Origin: Candidatus Roseilinea sp. NK_OTU-006
GTDB lineage: Bacteria; Chloroflexota; Anaerolineae; J036; Brachytrichaceae
NCBI RefSeq assembly: GCF_012931985.1
Contig: NZ_JAAFGM010000028.1
Coordinates: 1 to 41,706, forward strand
Direction: 5' to 3'
Length of the DNA stretch: 41,706 bases
Below, one piece after another: positions 12,127 to 20,051 of this stretch (positions are counted from its first letter, which is position 1; each line of letters begins with the position of its first letter). A program made the translations under genes and the position numbers. The notes under the pieces were generated by a model. That model saw nothing but the letters and a program-made list of their open reading frames with translations. It was not told the origin of the DNA and made no database searches.

Positions 12127-12618
12127 ATGGCAGACGAACGCGCCGAGCAAGACGTAGCGCAACAGGCAGTGCAGGCGCTGCGCCGCGGCCTGGGCGACGC
12201 GCTGGTGGCAGTCGTGCTGTTCGGCTCTCGAGCGCGTGGCGACGCCCGAGAGGACAGCGACTGGGACCTGCTCGTGATCGCACGGGATTTGCCGGCGGAT
12301 TATCTAGACCGGCATTTCATGCTCAAGCGCATGTTGCCGGATGAGATCCGTGGCATGGTCTCCATCATCTCCAAGACTCCATCCGAGTTCGAACAGGCGC
12401 TGCCACCCTTGTACCTCGACATCGCACTGGATGGTAGATTGCTTCACGACACCGACGACTACGCAGCCAATCGCATCGAGTTGATTCGCCGGCTGATTAC
12501 AGATGCGGGGTTGCAGCGCGAGAGAACAGCAGCAGGAGATATTTGGCATGTACGATCTCCTGCTTCCTACCGTCCTCTTCAGTGGCCGGCGAATGCGTCC
12601 ATCTATGCGAATCAATGA
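12127..12618 (+). CDS. MNT-type nucleotidyltransferase domain protein
   Basis: A 163-residue protein of the polymerase-beta-like minimal nucleotidyltransferase family. The active-site motif is GSRARGDAREDSDWD, with the two metal-binding aspartates in DSDWD. Paired with a HEPN protein, such genes form type VII toxin-antitoxin modules in which the MNT protein adenylylates the HEPN toxin, or two-part nucleotidyltransferases related to antibiotic-modifying enzymes. The last 14 bases overlap the HEPN gene, the usual arrangement. The C-terminal region (LITDAGLQRER, GDIWHV) also resembles the tail of MNT proteins. Confidence 0.85.
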   Translation: MADERAEQDVAQQAVQALRRGLGDALVAVVLFGSRARGDAREDSDWDLLVIARDLPADYLDRHFMLKRMLPDEIRGMVSIISKTPSEFEQALPPLYLDIALDGRLLHDTDDYAANRIELIRRLITDAGLQRERTAAGDIWHVRSPASYRPLQWPANASIYANQ

Positions 12619-13024
12619 CGAGTACACGTATCGCATGAAGCTGGTCGAGGGATTCCTGTCGGAGGCGCGGCAAGATTTGGAACTGAGTCGCTGGCGATCC
12701 TGTGTGGACAACAGCCAGCTTATCGTTGAGAACAGCGCGAAGGCTGCCCTAGCGCTGGTCGGTCCGGTCGGTCACACTCACGCGCCCGACATCCCGCTGC
12801 GGCAGGCTTTGGTGCGTGGCGCCTTCCCTGCAGAAGTGCACGAGATCGTCCGCCAGTTGGTGGATAAGGCAGAGCTGCTTGGCGCCGATGTGCATGCCAA
12901 GAGCGACTACGGCGATACCGTGCTGGGACGAACACCGTGGGAAATTTTTGACGAATCCGCTGCTAAGCGTGCGTTGCAAATGGCAGAAGAAGCTGCTCAT
13001 CTCGCAAGGCAGCTAGCAGATTGA
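12605..13024 (+). CDS. HEPN-domain protein paired with the nucleotidyltransferase
   Basis: A 139-residue helical protein of the HEPN type, starting MRINDEYTYRMK and containing the N-terminal HEPN helix (FLSEARQDLELSRW) and a second helix (NSQLIVENSAKAALAL). The RNase motif Rx4-6H of active HEPN toxins is not seen at the expected place, so it may be a substrate-binding partner and not a toxin. The start is uncertain: an ATG at 12548 has AGGAG nine bases before it and would add 19 residues, but 12605 matches the family N-terminus better. Confidence 0.75.
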   Translation: MRINDEYTYRMKLVEGFLSEARQDLELSRWRSCVDNSQLIVENSAKAALALVGPVGHTHAPDIPLRQALVRGAFPAEVHEIVRQLVDKAELLGADVHAKSDYGDTVLGRTPWEIFDESAAKRALQMAEEAAHLARQLAD

Positions 13025-13049
13025 AGCACTGCGTTCAGCCGTCTTCCCG

Positions 13050-13055
13050 TATCAT
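13050..13055 (+). promoter_or_regulatory. -10-like TATCAT, leaderless position, for the Nudix gene
   Basis: TATCAT ends 7 bases before the ATG at 13063, the same geometry as at proA and the nucleotidyltransferase. It favours 13063 over the upstream in-frame ATG at 13021. Confidence 0.5.
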
Positions 13056-13062
13056 TCTCTGC

Positions 13063-13503
13063 ATGTCATCGCAGCCTATAGAACGATCCTTCGGCGTGAT
13101 TCCCGTCTATCGCAAAGACGGCCAAACCTACTTCCTCCTCATCCGACACAACAGCGGGCACTGGGCCTTCCCCAAAGGTCATGCACAACCGGGTGAGAGT
13201 GAGATGGAAACCGCGCGGCGCGAGCTGCGCGAAGAGACCGGCATCCGCGACGTCACACTCTACCCCGAGCCGGTCTTTGAAGAAAACTACACCAAGACTG
13301 CATGGGACAATCCGCGCCAGACGGTCGCCAAGACCGTGCGCTACTTCCTCGGCATCGTGCACAACCCGCGCGTGCGCTTGCAGGCGGCGGAAGTGCAGGA
13401 CTACAAGTGGGCGACATACGACGAAGCACGCGCCATCATCACCTACGACGCCAGCCGGCGCTTGCTGGAAGAGGCGGCGCAGGTACTCGAGCTGCAACAG
13501 TAG
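13063..13503 (+). CDS. Nudix hydrolase, Ap4A hydrolase-like
   Basis: A 146-residue single-domain Nudix protein. The complete Nudix box runs from G39 through E45 and R53-E54-L-R-E57-E58 to G60, matching GX5EX7REUXEEXGU, so the metal-binding glutamates are intact. The N-terminus (RSFGVIPVY) and WAFPKGH before the box resemble bis(5'-nucleosyl)-tetraphosphatases, which cleave Ap4A and related alarmones, but other NDP-linked substrates are possible. It ends 16 bases from the convergent moeA gene. Confidence 0.88.
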   Translation: MSSQPIERSFGVIPVYRKDGQTYFLLIRHNSGHWAFPKGHAQPGESEMETARRELREETGIRDVTLYPEPVFEENYTKTAWDNPRQTVAKTVRYFLGIVHNPRVRLQAAEVQDYKWATYDEARAIITYDASRRLLEEAAQVLELQQ

Positions 13504-13519
13504 CCGTCTCGTCCGGCGA

Positions 13520-14836
13520 TCAATCGAACAGCCTCACGTCTACTTCGGTTCCCGCCGCAAGATTGTCTACGCCGATCGGCGCACAGGCGATCCCATCGGC
13601 GCGCGCCAGGCCGAAGATCAGGTTGGACTTGGTCGAGATCGGCTCTGCTGATGGGAGCGATTGGAGATTAGGGATTGGAGATGCCGAAATCGCTAGTCTC
13701 ACCGGGAACCAATGCTCCAAATCCCTTGGCGACTTCATCTCGCTGGCCAGCGCGGCGCGGATGAATCGCGGCTCGGGCGGGTTGAGCGCTCCTTGGATGC
13801 GCCAGAGCGCCGGCATGGCAAACAGCATCCCGGTCACCAAGGCGCTGATCGGGTTGCCCGGCAGCCCGAAGACCGGCTTGCCGTCGCACACGGCGAACAG
13901 CGTCGGCTTGCCGGGGCGGAACAGAATGCCGTGGGCGAGGATGCCCGGCTCGCCCATCGCATTGACCACGTCGGGCACGAAATCGCGCTCGCCCACGCTG
14001 CTGCCGGCCATGAAGATCACCATGTCGGCTTCGCGCATCGCGCGCTGCGCCGCTGCCTCGAATGCCGCGCGCACATCGGGCAAGATGCCGAAGTCGAGCG
14101 GCTCGCCACCGTTGCGCGCGACCAGCGCCGCGAGCATCGGCGCGTTGATATTGCGCACCTGGCCCGGGCGCGTCTCGGCTTCCGCCGGCGCCAACTCGTC
14201 GCCGCTGGCTATCAACGCCACGCGCGGCTTGCGAATGACCTCAACCTGCGTGATGCCCAGCGCCAGCAACCCGCCGATCTCCTGCTCGCGCAGGCGCATG
14301 CCTGCACGGACGACGACCTCGCCAGCCTTCACATCTTCACCCGGTTGGATCACGTTCTCTCCCGGGGCCAGCTTCTTGTTGGTCTGGATCTTCCACTGCC
14401 GGACGAGGACGGCAGGCAACGAACCATCGGCCGGCTCGGCTTGTCGCCGGTCGTCCAGCGTCAGCGGCACGGTGTCCTCCAGCATCGCGACGGCGTCGGC
14501 GCCTTCGGGCAGGTTGCCGCCGGTGTGCACCAGCGCCGCCTCGCCATGTCGGACGGCGAACGGGGCCAGTTCGCCCATGCGCACCTCGCCGACCACGCGC
14601 AGCACGCCCGGCGTGGCATCGGCGCGCACGGCGTAACCGTCCACCGTGCTGCGGCGGAACTCCGGCATGGGGATAGGCGAGACGACATCGCGCGCCAGCA
14701 CGCGGTCGCGCGCCTGTGTTGTGGGCACGGTTTCGGTTGCGGCACCGCTGCGCGCCGGCCCATAGCCGGCTGCGTCGAGCGCGGCGTTCAGCCTCGCCAC
14801 GGCATCCGCCGGCGTGAGCAGGTCGAGTTTGCGCAT
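13520..14836 (-). CDS. moeA: Molybdopterin molybdenumtransferase MoeA
   Basis: MoeA inserts molybdate into adenylylated molybdopterin, the last step of Mo-cofactor synthesis. The 438-residue protein shows the family order: N-terminal domain with RSTVDGYAVRADAT, VHTGGNLPEGADAV, then the MoCF-binding domain with GDEL and AGSSVGERDF, and GLPGNPISALV near the C-terminal domain. The ATG at 14836 is chosen because MRKLDLLTPADAVARL is a normal MoeA beginning and TACAAT lies 6 bases upstream. Residues ~385-395 (PIPNLQSLPS) are encoded by a heptad repeat and look inserted relative to the family. The gene starts 16 bases after the DtxR-type gene on the same strand. Confidence 0.94.
   Translation of the reverse strand: MRKLDLLTPADAVARLNAALDAAGYGPARSGAATETVPTTQARDRVLARDVVSPIPMPEFRRSTVDGYAVRADATPGVLRVVGEVRMGELAPFAVRHGEAALVHTGGNLPEGADAVAMLEDTVPLTLDDRRQAEPADGSLPAVLVRQWKIQTNKKLAPGENVIQPGEDVKAGEVVVRAGMRLREQEIGGLLALGITQVEVIRKPRVALIASGDELAPAEAETRPGQVRNINAPMLAALVARNGGEPLDFGILPDVRAAFEAAAQRAMREADMVIFMAGSSVGERDFVPDVVNAMGEPGILAHGILFRPGKPTLFAVCDGKPVFGLPGNPISALVTGMLFAMPALWRIQGALNPPEPRFIRAALASEMKSPRDLEHWFPVRLAISASPIPNLQSLPSAEPISTKSNLIFGLARADGIACAPIGVDNLAAGTEVDVRLFD
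13659..13679. repeat. Heptad repeat (GATTGGA-type) inside moeA
   Basis: Three perfect 7-base units follow one another on the plus strand: GATTGGA, GATTAGG, GATTGGA, then a partial GAT. On the moeA coding strand they read TCCAATC-type heptads, encode NLQSL and keep the frame open. The same heptad type occurs in glyQS at 22864-22898. Confidence 0.7.
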
Positions 14837-14842
14837 AGCGCG

Positions 14843-14848
14843 ATTGTA
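14843..14848 (-). promoter_or_regulatory. -10-like TACAAT, leaderless position, for moeA
   Basis: On minus, TACAAT ends 6 bases before the moeA ATG. moeA may thus have its own leaderless promoter despite following the DtxR-type gene closely. Confidence 0.45.
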
Positions 14849-14852
14849 GTTG

Positions 14853-15578
14853 TTAGTGGTTAGTGGACAAAGGCGGCCTCGCTCTGGGCGCGGGCGCGGC
14901 CTCCACGAAGACGATTCGCGCCAGCGCCGCGCCAACGACGTGTTCGCGCGTCGAGCGGTCACGCTCGATCTGCACCTTGATCGAATCGCCAAATGGGATG
15001 CGGGTGACCGAAGCCAGGTATACGCCGGGCATCAGCTCCAGCTCGGCCAGGTAGCGCAGCATCTCGCGATTGCTCGACAGCACGTAACTCACGACCGCGG
15101 GTTGGTCTGACGGCCATTCGCTCAGCGGCACAGCTTGGGGCAACTGAAAGCGTCCATCGCGCGCAGGGATGGGCAGGCCGTGCGGACATCGCAGCGGTCG
15201 GCCAATCTGCGCATACATGCGTTCGATGAGATCGTCGTCCATGCGCAGTGCGCCGGCAGCCGCAGGGCGCACCTCGTCCCATCGGTAGCCGAATTCGCGC
15301 ACCAGATAGGCCTCGAAGATCTCCTGCTTGCGCAGCGCATCGAGCGCGATCCTCAACCCGGCACCGGTCAAGCGTAGCCCACACGCGCCGTCGCGCTCCA
15401 GATAACCACGGCGCACCAACTGTTGCGCGCGCCGCGAAACAGCCGGCGGACTGACGCCTAGCTGTTCGCCCAACCTACCCAGCGTGACGCGTTTGTATTC
15501 TAGCGACTGCAGCAACACCTCTTTCAGCAACATTTGCGTTGCATGTGACGCTGCGGAAGGCCCATCCGTGCCCGGCAT
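14853..15578 (-). CDS. DtxR/MntR-family metal-dependent transcriptional regulator
   Basis: DtxR-family proteins bind DNA when loaded with Fe(II) or Mn(II) and repress metal uptake. This 241-residue protein has an N-terminal winged helix (residues ~20-65, LGRLGEQLGVSPPAVSRRAQQLVRRGYLERDG), a metal-binding/dimerisation domain (ALRKQEIFEAYLVREFGYRWDEV, then DDLIERMYAQIGRPLRCPHGLPIP) and a C-terminal FeoA/SH3-like domain (ELELMPGVYLASV, GDSIKVQI). The segment PHGLPIP is typical of the family. It diverges from an iron uptake operon 225 bases away, with a 19-bp palindrome between, so it is the likely iron-responsive regulator. A TACATT 11 bases upstream may be its -10. moeA follows. Confidence 0.87.
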   Translation of the reverse strand: MPGTDGPSAASHATQMLLKEVLLQSLEYKRVTLGRLGEQLGVSPPAVSRRAQQLVRRGYLERDGACGLRLTGAGLRIALDALRKQEIFEAYLVREFGYRWDEVRPAAAGALRMDDDLIERMYAQIGRPLRCPHGLPIPARDGRFQLPQAVPLSEWPSDQPAVVSYVLSSNREMLRYLAELELMPGVYLASVTRIPFGDSIKVQIERDRSTREHVVGAALARIVFVEAAPAPRARPPLSTNH

Positions 15579-15661
15579 CTAAGGCCGGTAATGTAACAAC
15601 GATGTCGCAGGTCGTGAAGCGCCGTGCATCAATTCCTGACGTAATCTCGAATTCAACGAAA

Positions 15662-15680
15662 AGTTGACAGGCTGCCAACT
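15662..15680. promoter_or_regulatory. 19-bp palindrome between the DtxR-type regulator and the iron operon; candidate operator
   Basis: AGTTGACAGGCTGCCAACT is an inverted repeat of 9-base arms with one mismatched pair around a central base. DtxR-family operators are 19-bp palindromes, so size and place fit; the sequence is not the classical DtxR or MntR box. A third copy of the half-site lies at 15695-15703 (CTGGCAACT). The palindrome contains TTGACA at 15664-15669, which could be a -35 with TTTACT 18 bases on. Confidence 0.55.
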
Positions 15681-15768
15681 ATGCCGTTTTACTCCTGGCA
15701 ACTCGAATTTTCGCCGGCTTGAAAACCTGCTCGCTCGGCCCTCAAAGCCCCCACTTGAACACCCGGCA

Positions 15769-15797
15769 TTGATGTGCATCGGGCGTCTGCTTATAGT
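15769..15797 (+). promoter_or_regulatory. Promoter of the EfeO-like gene: TTGATG-N17-TATAGT, leaderless
   Basis: TTGATG (15769-15774) and TATAGT (15792-15797) have an exact 17-base spacer, and the -10 ends 6 bases before the ATG at 15804. This is one of the best promoters in the window by match and spacing, and it decides the start codon. Confidence 0.6.
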
Positions 15798-15803
15798 GCT
15801 CGC

Positions 15804-16901
15804 ATGTTCCAGTTTCGCCGATACTTTCCGCCTTTTGTTGCCGCAACGATGGCTTTGACGATCGCCGGATGCACCGCGCCGCCGGTCGTTGCCCCCCCTG
15901 AGCCACCTTCAGCACCCAACACATCGGCCGATCTGAGTGGCATCAAGTCTTACTTGCTCGAGAAGACTGGCCAGCTCAAGCAAGCGACCAGAGCGCTCAA
16001 AGAGACCAGCGATCGTTACTATGCGCTAGCGAAGGAGGCCAACTTCGACTACACCGCGCTGTTCGCCACGCAGAAAGATGAGGTGATCGGGCTGATCCAA
16101 ACCGCGCGTGAGCAGTGGATGGTCGCCTCGCCGCTGTATGAGCAAATGGAAGGCATCGTCGCCGGCACGCCGTCGCTGGCCGAGTTCGACATGATCATGG
16201 ATGCCGGCGCGAGCAAAGAGGAAGACCCACAAGACCCGGCGCCGATTGACGTGACGCTGCCCGATGGGCGCGTGCTGGAAAGGCCGGGCAACTTGTTCGG
16301 CGTCACCGAAAGCACGTTGTGGGGCACCTTCGAAGCCTTCCGCGTCCCCGGCCAGTTCGACTTCAACGGTGACGGTCAAATTGCGTTTGGCGAGTCGCTG
16401 CCCGACGCGAACGTGCTCAAGGGGGGCGTGGACGCGCTGGATGAGCAAGCCGGCGAGCTGGCCGAGGCAGCGCGCGCGTGGACACCGACCGAGTCCGACG
16501 CCTTTACTGCGCTGGTGGTGATGGTGCCGACGATGAGCGAATACTTCGACTCGTGGAAGAACTCGCGCTTCGTCTCTGGCGAGGCCAGCACCCAGCGCGA
16601 CTTCGTGGCGATCTCTCGCCTGGCCGACATCCAGGACATCCTGAGCAGTTTGCTCGTCGTGCACGACAACATCAGCCCGATGATCCGCGGCGTGGACACA
16701 GCGCAAGATGACGCCATTCGTCGTGGCTTGAGGGACCTGAAGGCATTCGTTGCCGGCGTGCACAAGCAAGAGAGCGGCGGGAAGCGCTTCAAGCCCGAAG
16801 AGGCCGACGTGCTTGGCAAAGAGGCGCAAGACCGCGCCGACGCAATCACTGGACAGATCGCGCAAATGGCCGCGCGTCTGGGCGTCAAGATCGAGCAGTG
16901 A
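15804..16901 (+). CDS. EfeO/EfeM-like lipoprotein with an EF-hand loop
   Basis: The 365-residue protein begins with a lipoprotein signal peptide (lipobox TIAGC, Cys23), so it is anchored outside the cytoplasmic membrane. The mature part is helical and resembles the EfeO/EfeM periplasmic iron-binding family (IKSYLLEKTGQLKQATRALKETS). EfeO proteins deliver iron to an FTR1-type permease, and the permease follows 6 bases downstream. A canonical calcium-type EF-hand loop sits at 186-197 (D186, N188, D190, G191, I193, E197), which is unusual for EfeO. An HxxE (HKQE) occurs near the C-terminus, but whether it equals the family metal site is unclear. The start is set by TATAGT 6 bases upstream. No EfeB peroxidase gene is present. 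Confidence 0.72.
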   Translation: MFQFRRYFPPFVAATMALTIAGCTAPPVVAPPEPPSAPNTSADLSGIKSYLLEKTGQLKQATRALKETSDRYYALAKEANFDYTALFATQKDEVIGLIQTAREQWMVASPLYEQMEGIVAGTPSLAEFDMIMDAGASKEEDPQDPAPIDVTLPDGRVLERPGNLFGVTESTLWGTFEAFRVPGQFDFNGDGQIAFGESLPDANVLKGGVDALDEQAGELAEAARAWTPTESDAFTALVVMVPTMSEYFDSWKNSRFVSGEASTQRDFVAISRLADIQDILSSLLVVHDNISPMIRGVDTAQDDAIRRGLRDLKAFVAGVHKQESGGKRFKPEEADVLGKEAQDRADAITGQIAQMAARLGVKIEQ

Positions 16902-16907
16902 CTTGCC

Positions 16908-19268
16908 ATGCAGTTTAGAAGCGTCGCGCGCACATTCGCCTGCATCGTCCGGGCGAGTGCCGCAGGCGGACTCGCGATCGTGTTTGCGCTATCCGGCGCG
17001 AGCGCACAGGCGACACAATCCCGCCCACCAGCAGATGTCGCAGAGGACATTCGCAGCGCGCTAGTCGCTGCCCAGGTCGAGCCGGATCGCGAAGCGGCCG
17101 CTGCACGAGTTCAGGAGGCGCGTACAGCCTACCTGCGCAACCTGGTGCCCGTGGTCGCTGCTCATGCGCCAGCTCCGGACGCGTTCATCATGCGATGCTT
17201 CGACGGTGCCATCGAGGCGCTAAGCAGCGATCATTTGGCCCGCTATGCGCAGGCGCGCGCCGGCATCTGGACGGCGCTACTGCAAGCCGGCTACCACATT
17301 ACCCTAGACGCTGTAAGCAAAGGGGACATAGAGACGGCGCGACTGTGGCTGCCGCTGCGCGAGTTCCGGCGCTCAACGCGCTTCGCCCGGCCCGGCGCCG
17401 AGGCGACGCTGGCACTGGAAAGCCTGGCGCGCGGCGCAATGAGCACCGAATCGGCGATCCAAGCCTTTAAGGCCGACCTGCTCGACACCTATCAAGCCCG
17501 CATGTCGGCAGCGCTGAACGACGTCGCCAATGCGCACGCGCGGGGTTTTGCCGCGCGGCAGGCCGAACTGGCGGCGTTGGCGGCCGGCTACTTCGACATC
17601 TTGGCGCCGGCCTATCGCGGCCAGCGCGGCGCGGCAGCGCTGGCCGAGGCGCAGGCAGCGTTTGAGGCGCTGAACCAGGCAGCGCTGGAAGGACGCGAGA
17701 TCGCGCCAGCGACACAGCGCATTCAGGCCATGCTGCGCGGCTTTCGCGCTGCCCCGCTCGCCCCTGCCGAGCAGGTGCGCCGCGCCGGCCAGATGATGCG
17801 CTACCTCAAGCTCGTGCCCATCGAATACGGACGCGGCATTCGCAACGGCGAGGTTGCAGTTGACTTGGAGATCCGCGAGGCGGCCACTTTCTACGAAGGC
17901 GCGCTGGCCGCCTTCAACGATCTCCGCGATGTCCTGGAGACGCGCGACCCGACGCGCACCGAGCACGCGAGCACATTGCTTGAGCGCATCGGAGGGGCGA
18001 TTGCCAGCGCAAGTGTGCACCGCGTGACGGTTGCCCCCGACGCGCTGCGCGCCGATAGCAGTCGGCTTGTCGAGCTGCTGGGCGAAGTCATGCCGCCGGA
18101 GTGGTTGAAGCAGGATGCCGCCGCCGACTTTGATGTGGTAGCAACGGCGCTCGACCAGATGGAGCAAGCGGTAAAGCAGGGCGAGTACGTGCTGGCTGAA
18201 GCGGCGCGCGTCGAGGCCTACGCCATCCTCGAGAGCGGTCCGGAGGCGCGCATCGCGGCGTTTGCGCCGCACCTGAAGACGCCCATCGAAGGCCTGTTCT
18301 GGTTCGGCTATGAAGGTGGCGAAGGGCTGGCCGCGCTGTTGCAGCGCAAAGCATCGCCAGCAGAAGTGCGCACGGCGCGCCGCCAGCTCGACGCGCGGCT
18401 CCGACAGGCGCAGGAAGCCCTGCGCGGAAACAACTCGCCGACGGCCATCGCGCTGAACAGCGGCATCATCGTCCTGCGCGAGGGATTAGAGGCAGTGCTC
18501 ATCCTGGCCGCGCTGATGGCCAGCTTTCGCACAGCGGCCAACCGTCACCTGCGCCGGCCGATGTGGGCTGGCACGGCGCTGGCCGTCATCGCCTCGGTCG
18601 CTACATGGCTGATCTTGCGCAGCACACTCTCGCTCTTCGCCAGCTTCGGCGAAAAGCTAGAAGCGGTTGTCTCACTGGTTGCAATCGGCGTGTTGTTGCT
18701 GATCACCAACTGGTTCTTTCACGACGTGTATTGGACGGGATGGATGGCTAACTTTCACAAGCAAAAGCAGCACATCGTCAAGGGCAGCACGCAGCAGTTC
18801 GCCGGATTGCTGCTGCTGGGGTTTGCCAGCGTGTATCGCGAGGGTTTCGAGACGGCGCTGTTTTTGCAGGCGCTTACGCTCGAAGGAGGATCGGCAGTTG
18901 TGCTGGCCGGCGCAGGCGTCGGCCTGCTGTGCGTCGCGCTGATCGGCCTAGCTATCTTCGCGTTGCAAGTGCGCTTGCCGGTGATGAAGATGCTGATCAT
19001 CACCGGCGTGATGATCGGCTTCGTGTTGGTGGTGATGGTGGGCAACACTGTGCACATCATGCAGATGGTCGGTTGGTTGCCGCTCACGCCGATCCGCTGG
19101 CTGCCTTTGCCGTACTGGTTCGGCATCTGGTTTGGCACATATGCCACGGTGGAGGGGCTGACCTTGCAAGCCGCGGCGGCGGTTTTCGTCATCGGCAGCT
19201 TCTTCTTGGCGCGACATCTGCAGATGCGCCGGGCGTTCGCGCCGGCGCGGTCGGCCTCTGCTTCCTAA
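16908..19268 (+). CDS. FTR1-family iron permease with large N-terminal extracellular domain
   Basis: FTR1 proteins carry iron across the membrane using REGLE-type motifs. Both are present: REGLE at 524-528 and REGFE at 644-648, each inside a hydrophobic helix, with about seven helices in residues 510-780. Before them lie a signal peptide (LAIVFALSGASAQA) and ~480 mostly helical residues, probably extracellular; many bacterial FTR1 proteins have such extensions, absent from E. coli EfeU (276 residues). This domain may receive iron from the lipoprotein encoded just upstream. Together with the DtxR-type regulator and the HmoA-like gene it forms an iron acquisition locus. Confidence 0.9.
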   Translation: MQFRSVARTFACIVRASAAGGLAIVFALSGASAQATQSRPPADVAEDIRSALVAAQVEPDREAAAARVQEARTAYLRNLVPVVAAHAPAPDAFIMRCFDGAIEALSSDHLARYAQARAGIWTALLQAGYHITLDAVSKGDIETARLWLPLREFRRSTRFARPGAEATLALESLARGAMSTESAIQAFKADLLDTYQARMSAALNDVANAHARGFAARQAELAALAAGYFDILAPAYRGQRGAAALAEAQAAFEALNQAALEGREIAPATQRIQAMLRGFRAAPLAPAEQVRRAGQMMRYLKLVPIEYGRGIRNGEVAVDLEIREAATFYEGALAAFNDLRDVLETRDPTRTEHASTLLERIGGAIASASVHRVTVAPDALRADSSRLVELLGEVMPPEWLKQDAAADFDVVATALDQMEQAVKQGEYVLAEAARVEAYAILESGPEARIAAFAPHLKTPIEGLFWFGYEGGEGLAALLQRKASPAEVRTARRQLDARLRQAQEALRGNNSPTAIALNSGIIVLREGLEAVLILAALMASFRTAANRHLRRPMWAGTALAVIASVATWLILRSTLSLFASFGEKLEAVVSLVAIGVLLLITNWFFHDVYWTGWMANFHKQKQHIVKGSTQQFAGLLLLGFASVYREGFETALFLQALTLEGGSAVVLAGAGVGLLCVALIGLAIFALQVRLPVMKMLIITGVMIGFVLVVMVGNTVHIMQMVGWLPLTPIRWLPLPYWFGIWFGTYATVEGLTLQAAAAVFVIGSFFLARHLQMRRAFAPARSASAS

Positions 19269-19323
19269 ACCGATGTGAGTAACGAAGGCAGCGCCCGCTC
19301 ATCGCTCACACAGGAGAGGTTCG

Positions 19324-19329
19324 TATAGT
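19324..19329 (+). promoter_or_regulatory. -10-like TATAGT, leaderless position, before a broken gene
   Basis: TATAGT ends 6 bases before an ATG at 19336, the same hexamer and spacing as at the EfeO-like gene. It marks the start of a reading frame that is now short. Confidence 0.4.
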
Positions 19330-19335
19330 GCGAGT

Positions 19336-19509
19336 ATGTCAACGGATGCCAACTCTCCGCTCGCCGAAGACGTCAAGCGCGGCGACCGCCTCTTCGCCGG
19401 CTCGGCGATCTTCGTCTCGACGCACGGCACGCTGCGGACATCCTGCTGCCGTTCGTGCTGCCACCGGTCGGCATCGGCGCGAGCCGGTCGGCCGGCATCA
19501 GCGCCGTGA
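19336..19509 (+). pseudogene. Short broken reading frame, possible remnant of a transporter permease gene
   Basis: The 57-codon frame starts MSTDANSPLAEDVKRGDRLF, which resembles the N-terminus of ABC permeases such as PstC (RGDRLF..), but turns into low-complexity Arg/Ser/Cys residues after about codon 28. From about 19424 a different frame reads more naturally (ADILLPFVLPPVGIGAS), so a frameshift or an internal deletion is likely. No downstream permease sequence remains before the next gene at 19553. The PstC link rests on a few residues and is weak; this could also be a non-coding stretch. Confidence 0.3.
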
Positions 19510-19552
19510 TTGACGTCATCGCCTCGCCCGAAATCGCAACCTGGAGTGAAAG

Positions 19553-19891
19553 ATGATCACCACTGCTAACCGCATCTTCGTCAACCCGCAGTATGCCGAG
19601 GCATTCGAGGAAAACTTCCGCAACCGCGCCAGGCTCGTGGACAAGATGCCCGGCTTCATCCGCAACGTATTGCTGCGGCCGGTCCATCCCGGCGACCCAT
19701 ACATCGTGCTGACGTTCTGGGAGAGCCGAGCGCACTTCGAAGCCTGGGTGCGCGCGCCGGAGTTTGTGCAGGGTCACGCTCGCAGCGGCGCGCTGCCCAA
19801 AGAAGCCTTTAGCGCACCCAATCAACTGGAACTGCACGAGGTTGTGCTCGATTCGAGTCAGCCCGATCTGCCCGCCGAGCCGCGCGGGTAG
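19553..19891 (+). CDS. Antibiotic biosynthesis monooxygenase domain protein, HmoA/IsdG-like
   Basis: A 112-residue ferredoxin-fold protein of the ABM family. [20 protein letters not shown], the segment [12 protein letters not shown] and [17 protein letters not shown] closely follow the HmoA/IsdG heme-degrading monooxygenases, which release iron from heme. GGAG lies just before the ATG. After the iron permease locus, a heme-iron role is plausible; other ABM proteins oxidise small aromatic compounds, so this is not certain. Confidence 0.8.
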   Translation: MITTANRIFVNPQYAEAFEENFRNRARLVDKMPGFIRNVLLRPVHPGDPYIVLTFWESRAHFEAWVRAPEFVQGHARSGALPKEAFSAPNQLELHEVVLDSSQPDLPAEPRG

Positions 19892-20036
19892 CCGTCCCCA
19901 TCCGGGCGCTAGGTGCTGCGCTGCGCATAGCCTCCGACGACGGCCAGGCCGGCTTTGCGCCGGCTCACAACTGGCCGTGAGCGTCGCGCCATGGACCCCG
20001 CATGCCCGACGCCAAAGGGTGTGCGCCAGACTTGGC

Positions 20037-20042
20037 TACAAT
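20037..20042 (+). promoter_or_regulatory. -10-like TACAAT before glyQS
   Basis: TACAAT ends 9 bases before the glyQS ATG with no ribosome-binding site between, suggesting a leaderless or nearly leaderless transcript. Confidence 0.45.
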
Positions 20043-20051
20043 TCCGCTTGC

